NCBI RefSeq assembly: GCF_034190915.1 | Contig: NW_026947485.1 | Location: 51,880,019-51,944,018, forward strand | Source: Cavia porcellus | Taxonomy: Eukaryota; Chordata; Mammalia; Rodentia; Caviidae | Direction: 5' to 3' | DNA: 64,000 bases | In this document: positions 12,818 through 23,639 of the stretch, piece after piece | Numbering within the stretch: position 1 is the first letter of the stretch | Layout: each line of letters starts with the position of its first letter | Notes under the pieces: model-generated | What the model was told of the DNA's origin: nothing | What the model saw: the letters and a program-made list of their open reading frames with translations, nothing else | The model's database searches: none | Position numbers and translations under genes: made by a program

Positions 12818-13670
12818 TGTAAATAAATATACTACACAATACATGACAGCTGTTTATATTTGTACATTTATATATGTCTGTTTATTCTGTTTTATAATAT
12901 AAATACTGTCATGTAACTACTCGGCATGTAACTACTAAAAGGATTCTTTCAAGTGATATTAAAATTTGAATTAATTTTGGTAATCATTGTCAAAAATTGA
13001 CTATAAATAAATATTTATTTGTAGTATCATTAACACTCTTGAGAAAATTGATTTTATTAGGAGCCATCATGAGCATGATTTGCACTTACTAAAGTAATGT
13101 GTGAAAATGCCACTATACTTTAAAAACGTTGCTTGACTATTTATAAATATCATTCTTGGTCATTTTTACTTTTATGAATAATCTAGTCATATTATTTTTA
13201 GAATGTATTTGTGTTCTGTCATTTGTTCTTTTTGTGTTTTTATATGTTAATGTGCACACATTTTATCACTTATTGAAAATATTATTTTTAAGAATTTTTA
13301 AAAGTTGTAATGAGATTTTAATATTTATTGATCTAGATATTTAAAAAATTAGTATAATGTCATTTTCTTTTCTTGCTGTTATTTTAAAAATATATTTTAT
13401 GATTTTTAATATTATTATTTTCAAATTGGTAATTTTCAATTTTATATGGCTAATTCACAATTTCAATTATTATTTTAAACTGTTAGTCTATGTTATTATT
13501 CAATCTTTTTTAATTTTACTTTTGTTTTAAGTGATTAACCAATTTTTCTAGACTTCTGCACTACCTATCTGATAATATACTTACTGTACATTAGTATATA
13601 TTTAAGGTTGCATTTCTAGATATTTTGCCAATATTTAGTGGCATTTTTTACCATACAGTTTTAAATTAAA
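12818..13670. other. Very AT-rich unique DNA
   Basis: This is among the most AT-rich stretches of the window. It could include old LINE debris, but no landmark is distinct. The frame at 13156-13344 is hydrophobic only because of T-rich codons. Confidence 0.4.
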
Positions 13671-13830
13671 TTAAACCCAGTTACTGTCACATTCTAAGGG
13701 CTAATTCATGTTTGGTTTGTGCCTCAAAGAGTTTACAGTTTAGTAACAGAGAAGCATACATATAGTCACCATTTAATGATATTTATAGAGAAGCATTTGA
13801 CCACAATGGTCTGCTTTCTTCAGAGGAGAG
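13671..13830 (-). mobile_element. L2-like fragment (weak)
   Basis: CTCAAAGAGTTTACAGTTTA followed by GTAACAGAGAAGCATACATA resembles the ggagctcacagtctagt motif of an L2 3' end in reverse orientation, and the preceding CCAGTTACTGTCACATTCTA suits the adjoining part. Divergence is high; this could be chance. Confidence 0.4.
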
Positions 13831-15238
13831 GATACATGAGATATATTTAATACATATTATGTAAGTGAAGAACTTTGGAAGACACTTTAGCAGGTAGCAC
13901 AGGCATGGGAATCATGTCAAACTTGCAGTCCACAATATCCAGAGATTACATTCATGTGTGTCACATGAATGCTGTGTTGGAGATGAAGACTATAAATTTC
14001 AGTTAAAATGGCAACTTTTGAATTTTAGAAGGATAGCTTTGGATACAGACGAAAGGTAGTCAAAGACAAGTCTATACTGATGGGTAGAAAATCTTGGAAG
14101 CAAGTATTCCAACAGTTGATGCAAATATGGAAAAAATAATTATGCCACTATTAATAAAGTTTAATAGTAGCAAACAGATTTGTAAAATAACTAGAAGTGG
14201 CATTCACAGGACAGATGACTAGTTAGTACTGTTCCTTCATTTAAGCCCAGAAGTCTCCCCTCCACTCTGGTTTGTGGAATTACTGCACATACATAATGAG
14301 CTATCTTACAAAGGTGGCCAAAGTCTAAATATGAAATTTATTTATGCTTTAGTATGCACTTTATAGTATTACAACTAGTACAAATAGTATGATCTAGTTG
14401 TAATTTTATGCAAGGCTTTTAATAATTCTGTGCATAAAATAAGGTTTTTGTATATTGAACTATCAGGTGTGTGTCAACTTGCTTGCTTTCAAAAGCTTTC
14501 AGATTTTAGAACCTTGGGATTTTGGATTTTGAGGTCAGGAATTCTCAGTCTATTTAAAAATATTTTTGAGAGGAGAAAATTTTTTGACATAGTTTTGAAT
14601 ATGTTGAATTCAAAAGACAGGTTTTATATTGTAGCAAGCATATTCTATAAGCTATTAGATACATAAACATAAATATATACAAAAAACTTTTATACATCAT
14701 ATTTTCATTTATATAGAAATACCTGAATTTAAAATTTGAGGAAATGCCATCAAAAGCATTTTTAAACTGGAAGCATGCATGGGATAATCTAAATATTATG
14801 TGAAAAGAGAAGAGGATGAAAAACATTTTCTAATGGGACAATGAAAAGATCAAATAAACAAACAAAAACAACAAACCAGTGGCACAAATATCATGAAGTA
14901 AACATGAGACTTGGTATAAAATAATGTCAGAGAGATTGAAAAAGAAGAAACATTTTTAGAAGGGTAGATTTTGGGTATTATCACTTATAGTCAGTAAAAC
15001 ATGACTGCTGAAAATGTCCTTTAGGTTTTGGAGGGGAGGTCACCAGTGCATTGATTAAGGCCAAGCTTTTTAGAGGATAAAAGGAGGTCAATATGCAGAG
15101 GCTTATTGTTCATTTTTCATTATTAATATTTTTATAATATCACATATGAGACAAAGGTTAATATGTTTTTAAGATTTCTACATGAATTTAGTGGTGTTTC
15201 CTATTTTTTTTTTAAATTTGTTTAAGAAAAGGAAAACA
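13831..15238. other. Unique AT-rich DNA
   Basis: No recognisable element; part of 13840-14100 may continue the L2-like fragment. Overlapping opposite-strand frames at 14430-14826 are AT-rich chance frames. Confidence 0.4.
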
Positions 15239-15369
15239 TGGCCAGGAATGTAACTTAGTGGCAAGCACCTGCCTGGCAAGTGCAAGGTCATGAGTCTGGT
15301 CCGTAGGGTACCAGAGAAAAACAAAAACAAAAACAAAAAAACCAAAACAACCACAAAACAGAAAAAAAG
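15239..15369 (+). mobile_element. ID SINE with (AAAAC)n tail
   Basis: GGCCAGGAATGTAACTTAGT, GGCAAGCACCTGCCTGGC and CATGAGTCTGGTCCGTAGGG give an older ID unit with a decayed box B. Its tail consists of AAAAAC and AAAACA units. Confidence 0.78.
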
Positions 15370-15675
15370 GATAGAAATGATACAGAATTTAAAAAAAAAT
15401 AACATTAATAACCATCACTAGTTGATAATATTACATATTGTTATCTTAGAAGTAGTTGTTCAAGTTACAAAATCAAAGCATAAAAAATGAACAAACAATG
15501 ACAGCACAAACTATTCTGTTTGATGAACTATCAAAAATTTAGTAGTACTGTTCTATCTTGCACACTTAAACATACATACAGTTATATGTGTATGCCTGAA
15601 AGTTGTTCTTTAGTTCTGAGCATTTTCTTTCCCCTTAATTATTATAATATCTATTATATGTTTTGGATCTTATTA
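15370..15675. other. Unique AT-rich DNA between ID and L1
   Basis: No feature seen; A-rich at the left edge because of the SINE tail. Confidence 0.4.
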
Positions 15676-15860
15676 CTCTTTCACTTTTTTACAAAGGAAT
15701 ATTATTCAGCTATAAAAAGGGATGATCTTGAGACTTTTATAGATAAATGGAGGCAACTTGAGACTATCCTCATAAGTGAAATAAATCAGACTCATGTTTG
15801 TAAATAGTGTATTGTCTCTGGTGTAAAAAATAATAATAATAATAAAAGCTGGAAGGGGTT
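15676..15860 (+). mobile_element. Short L1 3' fragment
   Basis: GAATATTATTCAGCTATAAA, then TAGATAAATGGAGGCAACTT and AAGTGAAATAAATCAGACTC are the standard ORF2 C-terminal to 3'UTR landmarks. A 95-codon frame (15520-15807) ends through YYSAIKRDDLETFIDKW, the recognisable residues of this L1 segment. The copy finishes in an (AAT)n-like tail at about 15829-15846. It is homologous to the 3' part of the elements at 1385 and 16506. Confidence 0.82.
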
Positions 15861-16095
15861 TCCTATTTTTAAAATATTTTTATTTAAATCATAAGTTTTC
15901 AATGAATAGTCTATGAATTCTTAGAAGACTCCAGCACCCTTTTATAAGATCTACAAAGCCAAAGCTAATTTCATCACAGTACTAAATCTTTTGTCTTATT
16001 TGATCTCATTTTTTCATTAGTGTACAGTAAAAGTATCCCAGAAACTGCATGACAAAAAACTGTTATTGCTCTAATGGTTAATATTATGTGTGTTT

Positions 16096-16197
16096 GGGCT
16101 GGGGATTTAGCTCAGCGGCATAAGTGCCTGCCTTGCAAGCAGGCAGTCGTGAGTTTGATCCCTGGTACCGATAAAAAGGAAAAAGACAAAAAAAAAT
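16096..16197 (+). mobile_element. Young ID SINE
   Basis: GGGCTGGGGATTTAGCTCAG begins the unit, with GCGGCATAAG, an anticodon arm CCTGC-CTTGCAA-GCAGG, box B GAGTTTGATCC and the subfamily tail CCGATAAAAAGGAAAAAGAC plus poly(A). It is nearly identical to the copies at 29716 and 34400. Confidence 0.95.
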
Positions 16198-16491
16198 ATG
16201 TTTAATTGTTTAATTACTTCTCTGATTTTAAAATTTCCAGTTTTGATATTTAATAATGTAAATGTGATATATACATGAATATATATAAGATATATATGTG
16301 TATATTCACATATATATATATATATATCAAACAGAAGTTCTTTTTAGTTACTAATATTTTTAAGAGTTTGAAAGCCTACCAAAAATTTAATAACTGTTAA
16401 TTTAAGTGAAATACACTTTTTTGTTTTCTTTCATGATTACACTTGTTTTAAATGTATAAATTGAAAGAAAAAACAAATAGTTTTAAGCATT
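16198..16491. other. AT-rich spacer with TA microsatellite
   Basis: An alternating TA run at about 16305-16327 is preceded by imperfect ATATATGTGTATA-type sequence from 16265. Nothing else is recognisable before the HAL1-like insertion. Confidence 0.7.
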
Positions 16492-16505
16492 AAGAATTAA
16501 TTCAT

Positions 16506-17343
16506 GGGATTTCTGGGAAGATGGTGGAACAGTAAGCAGCAGACTAAACAGCCTCTCTGGGAGAAACAGTCCAGATGCTGGAATAGAGCATTGTGGGGAG
16601 ACAAAAAGAAAGGAAGTGGGTGCCCTCGACCCTAGAAAGAACCTAGAATGAGAACTGAAGCCCATAGAAAGAATTGTTTTAAAAATAAAGAAAAATCTTA
16701 ATAGAAGAAGGCAGTAGCTGGCAGTGCTTTCACCTGGAGCCAGAACCTCTGTGCAAGCAGCACTGTTGGAACTTGGGGACGCATGGACACCGTGAAGCTG
16801 GTGGCTGGCAAGCCTGAAGGCCTCTCCAGGAAGATGTGGTGGCAGAGTTAAGCAGTGGGTCAGAGAACTGTACTCGCTGGTGGTGAGTGTGGATTACTCA
16901 GTCTTCTCACGGGAGTTGTCGATTGGCCAGGGGCCATTTTGGAGTTGAGCAGGATAAGCCCAGAGCCAGAGCAGCAGCCAGCTTCATTCAACCACTCCGA
17001 GCTCAAAGCAGACTGGAGGAAATTGCTTTGACTGAGACCTGACCTTTGCACTGAACAACAGCCACTGTAGAGGTTTCTCAGACCAGCTTTGCCCACCCTG
17101 CACATACTAATGTGATGAGGGCTCCCTGTGGTTAACCAGCTTAGGAGGGAGGTGCCAACCTGCCCAGCCCCTGCTTGCACTCCAGTAGCCACCAGCAGGC
17201 TGGGAAAGCAGCAAACAGCCCTACACCACTGCACCCAGTGGTCACCATCAGATATCCCTAGTCAGCCTGCTTCAGAGAAATTATAACCAACAGAGGAGGT
17301 TCTGGGCACCTCACTATCTAATTGTACAGAAGAAACTAGGAAC
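16506..17343 (+). promoter_or_regulatory. 5'UTR / promoter region of the HAL1-like element
   Basis: This 840-bp segment lies between the 5' target-site duplication and the ORF1 start. It is much richer in GC than its surroundings. It begins with GGAAGATGGTGGAACAG, like the first transcribed bases of several mammalian L1 5'UTRs. Internal L1 promoters reside in such regions; activity here is inferred, not shown. A 124-codon antisense frame (16860-17234) is discussed in the findings. Confidence 0.55.
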
Positions 17344-18300
17344 ATGACAAGAGGAAGAAGCAAAAGGCAGTCTCCAATCTCCAACTCAAGCAGTGCTGGT
17401 CCAGGAGATGTAACACAGAAGTGATCAGGAGTTGCACACCTGAAGTTTCTGAAACAACAGCAACTGAAATAAGGAAACAACTTCAAGAGGCTATAGAAGA
17501 ACTTAGAACAAAAACACTATCTCAGGTAAAAGAAGAAATGAGAAACATAATAAATGAATTACTAAGCATCTCAAAGACACAGATGGAAGAATAGAGGAGC
17601 ATAAAAAAAGAGGGAAAGCTTCAATGAAGAACATAGAAAAGATTTAGAATACATGAAACTGATTCAAAGAGATTACTAGGAAATTTAAAACTCCATTGAA
17701 AGCTGGAAAAACTGTTTTATAGAAACTAAAGACTATCCAACCTTGAAGACAGGTTTGCAGCTTGCGATCGTGAAAGGAAAGATCTCTTAAAAATAACAAG
17801 GAACCAGGAATTAACAATACAAAGGCAAGAAAATGAGAAGAGGAACCATAACTTAAGAAAAAATGTGAATGAAAAAGCAGGGGTAAGCACAAATAAAATA
17901 CAAAGGCTATTTACAGAAATAATTAAAGAAAACTTCCCAAGCATAGGAAAAGGAAATGATATTCAGATAAGTGAGGCATACAGAACTCTGAGCTATAACA
18001 AAATAGATCTACAGCCAGACATATAATAAAGATCCCAAAATTCAACACACAAACAGAATTTATGAAACTGTCAGAGAAAAGAAGTAGATCACCTCTAAAG
18101 GAAAACCCATCAGAATCATGAGAGACTTCTCAACACAAACATCAAATCAAGAAGAGCTTAGAGTGATGTATTCTAAGCCTAAAAGAAAATGACTTCCAAC
18201 CCAGATTGATGTATCCTGAATACCTATCTTTCAAAATTAATGGAGAAACAAGATGCTTCCAAGGCAGAAAAATAGCATGCAGAGATGAGGCAGAGAGGGT
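17344..18300 (+). pseudogene. Decayed L1 ORF1 (RNA-binding chaperone protein)
   Basis: The probable start codon is 17344 (MTRGRSKRQSPISNSSSAG), stopping after 26 codons by mutation. The coiled-coil region is readable at 17466-17591: 42 codons with leucine/isoleucine heptads (EIRKQLQEAIEELRTKTLSQ and onward) up to TAG at 17592. The RRM-like part is recognised at about 17919 by IIKENFPSIGKGND and ISEAYRT in the same frame. The C-terminal domain follows at 18124 in another frame: DFST, then the region corresponding to the conserved PRxxYPAKL motif at about 18201, decayed. In L1 the intact protein trimerises and binds element RNA. At least six stops and frameshifts make this copy dead. Confidence 0.82.
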
Positions 18301-18314
18301 TGGCCATAATCACT

Positions 18315-18520
18315 AATATAAATGGCCACAATTCACCAATTAAAAAAGAAACACAGGCAGAGTGCATCAGGAGATAGGATCCATCAATATGCCTTATATA
18401 AGAAATACATTTAACCCAAAAGGGGGTTTATAGACTGAAAGTCAAAGATGAGAAAACAATGCTGTATGTGATGGGGAACCAGAAAAAAGTGAGGGTAGCT
18501 TGCTCATCAGTTGCAGATTG
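18315..18520 (+). pseudogene. N-terminal remnant of L1 ORF2 endonuclease
   Basis: One frame reads NINGHNSPIKKETQ at 18315, then DPSIC at 18378-18392, then EIHL at 18402-18413, then YRLKVKDEK at 18429, then MGNQKK. These align in order with the start of the L1 apurinic-type endonuclease. The asparagine of the NIN motif and the glutamate of the ETHL motif are still present. In-frame stops occur at 18375 (TAG) and 18399 (TAA). The match fades after about 18515, where the 3' L1 segment begins, so roughly the first quarter to third of the endonuclease domain is retained. Confidence 0.8.
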
Positions 18521-18749
18521 GTTAGAAAGCCATGCTACCTTTACACAACGGAAAACTACTCAGCTATAAAGAAAGAAAACCTTGAGGCTTTTGTAGGTAA
18601 ATGGATACAACCTGAGATCGTGCTCAGGGATGAAAATATTTAGAGTCACTTAGGTGAAAAGTGGATTGCTTCCCTAATACAAAAATTAAAAGGAGTTAGT
18701 GGAATCCAAAATGTACAGTACATCCTGTGAAAGTGAAAGGGGGGGAATT

Positions 18750-19300
18750 GTCTAAAAAGGGAACGCAGCGGTCATTGTTAATCTATTATCATAATTTGAA
18801 ACCTGTATTGTTTTCATTATTCTTTTTCAGTTTGTCTACTTGTATTAGACTTAACAGCATGGACAGCTATTCCAAAGATAGGATATATTATGGTAACTAT
18901 TTTTGATTTTTATTACCTTGATTTGAAGCCCTGTATTGCTTTCACTGTTTTGTTTTGACTGATTTTATTCTATTCTATTTTGTTTGATAATATCAAGTCT
19001 GATAGTATAGGTGACTACTTTGAAGACAATAAAATACACTACGATACCCATTCTGGCTTGACTATTATCTTCTTTTGAAGTCCTATAAGGTTTCTAATGT
19101 TTTTTTATTGATTTTGTTCTGTACCTTTCATTCAATTTTATTATGCTTGATGATATAGGCAATTCTTTTGAAGATAACAAGAGCATTATGTTAGCCATTA
19201 TTGTTCTCCTTGTATTTTGTTTTTAAATCATGTACCATGTTGATCCTTTTGTTTTGATTAACTTTATTTTGTTTTGTCTTGTTTGGTTTTATTCTTTTCA
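18750..19300 (+). repeat. Four diverged ~150-bp tandem repeats in the HAL1-like 3'UTR
   Basis: A TTTGAA-type landmark recurs at about 18795 (TTTGAAACCTGTATTG), 18922 (TTTGAAGCCCTGTATTG), 19074 (TTTGAAGTCCTATAAGG) and 19222 (TTTAAATCATGTACCATG), giving spacings of 127, 152 and 148. A second landmark recurs in step: GGACAGCTATTCCAAAGATA, GGTGACTACTTTGAAGACAA and GGCAATTCTTTTGAAGATAA. The units are strongly diverged from each other, so the array is old relative to the insertion or was present in the founder. Confidence 0.75.
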
Positions 19301-19326
19301 AAATAGAAAAAATAAGAATAATTCAT

Positions 19327-19529
19327 CCCTATTGATATAACTAAAATAAAAGCCAAAACTGATAGCTTCAATTGCCTTTTACTACTGTGCTATATTGCTT
19401 TGGAAGTTCAGATTCAAGATATATAGATATGCGTATGTGTATATGTAAATATGTGTATCTACATAGGCATATATATAAATATGTAGATATATATCTATAT
19501 ACAAGTATAAACAGATAAATATATTTACA
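19327..19529. repeat. AT-rich imperfect TA/TATG microsatellite
   Basis: From about 19418 to 19525 the sequence is an irregular mix of TATA, TATG and TAGATA units. It ends at the T-rich tail of the following SINE. Confidence 0.75.
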
Positions 19530-19722
19530 TTTTTTGTTTCTTTGGTACTTGAGACTGAACACAGAGCCTTCTTACTGAGCTACATCTCCAATCCTTGTTT
19601 TAGTTTTTATTATGAGACAAGTTCACGCTAAATTTCTAAATTGTCTAGTTGGATTGGAACTCACAATTCTCCTGTTTGAGTCTCCCAGAGTATTGGATTA
19701 TAGGCTATTGTTGCCACACTAG
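19530..19722 (-). mobile_element. B1-ID composite SINE
   Basis: From left to right: T-rich tail, TTGGTACTTGAGACTGAACA (box B region), CTTACTGAGCTACATCTCCA (box A region), then B1 reverse complement with GATTGGAACTCACAATTCTC, GAGTCTCCCAGAGTATTGG and the CCACACTAGG end. The ID part again lacks the anticodon arm. Confidence 0.85.
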
Positions 19723-19744
19723 GTTTTGTTTTGTTCTCTTAACC

Positions 19745-20145
19745 ACAAGAAAAGCTTGATTTTTGTTTGTTTTCTTTTTGTAGAGTCATTCTCCTCTCCT
19801 CCAAATTTAGGTGTCAAAATCCTAACTTCCAGTATCTCAAATCTGACTGTGTTTGTAGATAGGGACTTGAAAGAGGTAATTAAGTAAAATGATTTTATTA
19901 GTGTGGACTTATCTGGACATGGGTGGTGTCCTTACACAGAAAGATTAGGACACAGATACAAATAAAGGAAAGATTATCTGATAACCCATTATAAAAAAAA
20001 GGAAGAGGCCCTTGGAAAAAAGTAATCATAATGACATCTTGATTTTGAACTCTTGGCTTCCAGAACTGTGCAAAAATAAATTTCTTTTAAGTCACTTAGT
20101 CTGTGGTACTTTCTTTTATAAACCTTAGCTACCTAAGAGTCTATT
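19745..20145 (+). mobile_element. MaLR-type LTR (MLT1-like)
   Basis: Landmarks in order: AAATCCTAACTTCCAGTATC, GATAGGGACTTGAAAGAGGT, AATTAAGTAAAATGATTTTA, GTGTCCTTACACAGAAAGAT, CTTGATTTTGAACTCTTGGC, CTTCCAGAACTGTGCAAAAA, polyadenylation signal AATAAA (20075-20080) and AGTCTGTGGTACTTTCTTTT. This is the standard layout of the MLT1 class of ERVL-MaLR solo LTRs. The 5' edge is uncertain. Confidence 0.85.
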
Positions 20146-21319
20146 TATTTACAACTTCTATAGAGATAATTTATGTTACTCTCCTCAAAGTTCACAATAT
20201 ATAATTGTTTTGTGTATAATGTATATTTTGTGTATAATGTCAAAATGTATAACATGATGCTATTTTTAAAACGTAAGTTCATGGTCAAGTAATTTCAGAA
20301 AATGCTATGATTTCTCAAATACTTTGAAATGTAATTTTCTATTTTTAATGTCTAAAATAGAGTACTGCCTATTGTCTTCTAGAATAAATCTAGCTCTTTT
20401 ATTTAGACAAGTAATATACATATATTTTAAGAATTTTTAAATTAATTTTAATATCTTTTCTGCAACAGAAACTTTCCATCTGTAAAACTGTGTCTTTCTC
20501 CAGGTTAAAAGAAATCCCCTCTCCTTTTATGTCTGTGGCCTATTTATGTAAAACATCATAGCTGTTGTCTCAATTGGTCTAATTCCGTCTTTTAAAATGC
20601 CAGTTGGTCATGAATACAATTTCATATCTTTCTGTTTCACACTTCTAATCTTTCCTCTTATCTTTTCATCTCTTTGTCTTTATGCTCTGTGCTCTGGAGA
20701 ATTTCTCAAGATTTCCTTAATCATTGATTTAATTTTACATGGTGTTGATTTTAGTCTTTTTATTCCTAAAACACATATGTATGCAGATATTTTATTTTTA
20801 TTTCCTTAATAGTTCATTGTTTCATCCTGCTCTCTTTTATATCTGCCCGCTATTCACTCAACATCTTTTTTTATCTGAGACTATTTTATCTTACTTAATA
20901 TTTGGTGTCCTCTTTCAGTGTTCATGTTCTTCCATTTAATAATGAGTACAAGATTAGTTTTCTCCAAAACATTTCCGTTCACTGCTGCAATTCTTTCAAA
21001 AGTTTACACATGCTTTTCCTCACGAATTTTTTTTTAGCATATGATAGGGGTTCTTTTATAGTCTTCCTGGTTAGTGTTTGCTTACATATGCTTATATTGG
21101 GTATTTTTGTATATGAAAATGCACGTCTATGTTTTTCATGCTCATTTATAAGATGACCATGAAGATAGTTGATCAGAATTTAGGATGCAAACACTTTTCT
21201 TGATTACCCTCTCTGCTTACTCAAATGCTGCTAGTATCTACTTGAATTTATTAATTCAAAAGCCTGTTCAGTTTTCATAATTGCTTGTGTCCAGTAACTA
21301 ATTATGCAATAAAAATAAC
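20146..21319. other. T-rich unique DNA
   Basis: Open frames of 66-84 codons in this stretch are rich in Phe, Leu and Ser because of T-rich composition. The stretch resembles antisense LINE or ERV internal sequence in style, but I can place no landmark. Confidence 0.4.
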
Positions 21320-21480
21320 TGATGGTATCCCAGTGATTACTGTGTGCCAGGAACCATTGTAAATGCTTTAATGACTACAGGCACTTAAAACTTAGTACAA
21401 CCTATAGGGAAACTGAGATACAGGGATATTAGGTGATAGGCTTAAGGCTATACAATTATTAAGGAACTAAGTCCAATTAG
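21320..21480 (+). mobile_element. MIR SINE
   Basis: ACTGTGTGCCAGGAACCATT, GTAAATGCTTTAATGACTAC, AACCTATAGGGAAACTGAGA and AGGCTTAAGGCTATACAATT follow the MIR core order (tgtgccaggcac, gctttacat, aactgaggc, aaggtcacac). Confidence 0.8.
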
Positions 21481-23279
21481 TTAAACTTAATGTAATATCA
21501 TCTCTTTTACTTGCTACTAGACAGGCTAAAGGTCTCTTTCCACTGCCTCATCATCTGACCACCTCAAATTATGTCGAGTAATTCACTAAAGATTTCAAAA
21601 AGTTCTATAATCTTCTGCTTGAAAACACTGTAACTTGAGAGTGCACTACATGCAAATATATCCCCTTACCTCTAAGTTTCCCTGCTACAAGAGGCAACAT
21701 TACCCTTGTCTTTTTGTGATTGGCTCAGTAACCTCCTTGGAAACTATTCTCCAAATAGATATTGAAAGAAAGGTTTAGACGTTGATAGGAGTATGTAATG
21801 GTCCTATTCACCTCAGAAAGTGTCTTTGGCATAGTAGAGAGGTGCACACGGAACCGTCTCTGTTAAGACATCAAGTTTTTGACATAAACACACAGTGGAA
21901 TTGGATGGAAATGTCCCTCTTTGTTCCCGCTTAGCCCTGATGATCTGCCTTAGGGCTCCTTTACTTTGGTCATGAAAATTTCTCCTGGGGTCATGCAGAC
22001 TGTAAAGAATATTACTAGTTACTAGCATTATGGAAACTGTCCTGGGTTTTGTACATTAGCATTGACACATGAAAGGAAAGTTTAACAGTATTTTACTCCA
22101 AGTGGTAAACTATCTACTGTCCTGACCAGGCAGTTTGGAAGCTTGGCAGCCAGGATCAGGTGTGGGAATACACCAGGCCCTGCAATATAAATGAGGCAAT
22201 TTCTATTTAAAAAACAAAACTTAAATACCAAGTCCAGATCTATGATAGAAAATAAGAAAATCATTCAAAAAAGAAGAATCAGAAGTACGCTCCTAGTAAG
22301 AGCGTAGAGAGAAGAACCCCTGAGGTTCTGGTTGAAGGGGAAAATAATTTGCATATATGTATTTAATTGTCTTTATGGCTAGAAAAGAGACATTAAGATT
22401 AAATCATTTAGATAACCAATTATTAATTATTAATCATTAAGGTCAAGTTAATGTAAACATCATCATAGGCTCCTCCATCTACAGTGCCACAGGCTAATGG
22501 TAAGGCATCACTTGTGTTCTCAGTCAGAATAGTTTGCATTGATTAGATTGAGTTTTGAGTTCATTGTACTTTTACTAAAATTGATCATACAGTATCTGAG
22601 AGTCTTTCATATCTTATCAAAAATATTCAAACTTTTTATTTTGCATGAATAAGCAAATGAATGGAGGAAAGAGTAGATGGTGGACGCTTAGTTGAGTATC
22701 AAGGAAACACAAGAACAATTAATATCTAAACCTATCATAATGCTGTTGTGAATTTTGATCCTGCAGCAACAGAGTGATCCACCAGAGAAGCCTTTTGATC
22801 CATTCAGTTTTGTACAGTAACTACAGGCACATAGAGTGTTAATGTGGGAAAAAAGACTGCAGTTATAGAAAGAGCATCTTGAATAGAGAAATGAAATGTG
22901 TCGTGTATGTTCTTGGTAATAATAGAGCAGTAAAATTATTGTTTGTCAGCAAGATTATCCTTTGTATATGTTCAGTTCTTTGTTATTTTTGGTCAGCATA
23001 ATAAATAGATGAATGTGAATGAGGAGTCATAAAACAACGTCAACACTTGATGGTGAATATGAAGTCACAGAAAGAAGGTCATTGGCTGGCTCTTGGACGT
23101 AAAAGATATGGCCAGTGAATCACTAACGGAGGCACATATGGCCAAGGTCCATAAGGGAAGAAGTGTATCATGGTTATTAATGTATGAATCACCTCTAAGA
23201 TAGGTACCTGTTAATAGAAAATGATAGAAAAAGAATAAAATTCACACCAATTTGAATCCTGTTAATATTACAAATTTAG
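21481..23279. other. Unique DNA
   Basis: No recognised repeat. The 71-codon frame at 21813-22028 (minus) and others lack domains. Positions 22440-22530 and 21870-21990 have higher GC and could be conserved DNA, but nothing specific is visible. Confidence 0.4.
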
Positions 23280-23370
23280 TGCTCTTTTATTCCCACAGCC
23301 TTGCTAACACTTATTGTTTTCTTGATGATAGATGTTCTTTCTGGAGTAAGGTAAGAGAGGACACAACATA
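23280..23370 (-). mobile_element. Short L1 antisense fragment
   Basis: TCCCACAGCCTTGCTAACAC followed by TTATTGTTTTCTTGATGATA and GATGTTCTTTCTGGAGTAAG matches the inverted L1 3'UTR order (cacagcctctccaacacttgttgtt, then gccattctgactggtgtgag). Confidence 0.62.
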
Positions 23371-23639
23371 CTTTGTTGAAACTCCTGACTTATTTCTTAG
23401 GTATACCATACAGGAAAGTAGATAATCCCCAAATGAGAACCATGAATTTCCTCAGGGACTATATTTAATATCATGAATGAGACAAATGTATGTCCAACTT
23501 TTCTGTTCTCACATATATCCACATATACTAACCTGTGTACCAGAAATTGGTTAAATTGTTCCTGCAGCTAGAAATTTATTTATGGCTTCATGATAACATT
23601 TTGAGGGCCATTAAAGGCCAAAATAAGTGAATACACAAC

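Larger units (their letters stand above)
16492..19326 (+). mobile_element. HAL1-like (half-L1) retrotransposon with target-site duplications
   Basis: Flanking copies AAGAATTAATTCAT (16492-16505) and AAGAATAATTCAT (19314-19326) bracket a 2.8-kb L1-derived unit at 16506-19313. Order: a relatively GC-rich 5'UTR (to about 17340) beginning GGGATTTCTGGGAAGATGG; decayed ORF1; about 68 codons of the ORF2 endonuclease start (18315-18520); an abrupt join near 18515-18555 to an L1 3' end (ACTACTCAGCTATAAAG); then a 3'UTR with tandem repeats and an A-rich end. The rest of the endonuclease and all reverse transcriptase coding are absent. This matches HAL1 elements, which keep ORF1 and lose ORF2 and depend on L1 in trans. 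A one-off internal deletion of an ordinary L1 is the alternative. Confidence 0.85.

Noticed and set aside
18750..19300. Satellite or CRISPR-like array
   Set aside because: Units are 127-152 bp, highly diverged, lack conserved short repeats with unique spacers, and sit inside a retrotransposon 3'UTR of a mammalian genome.
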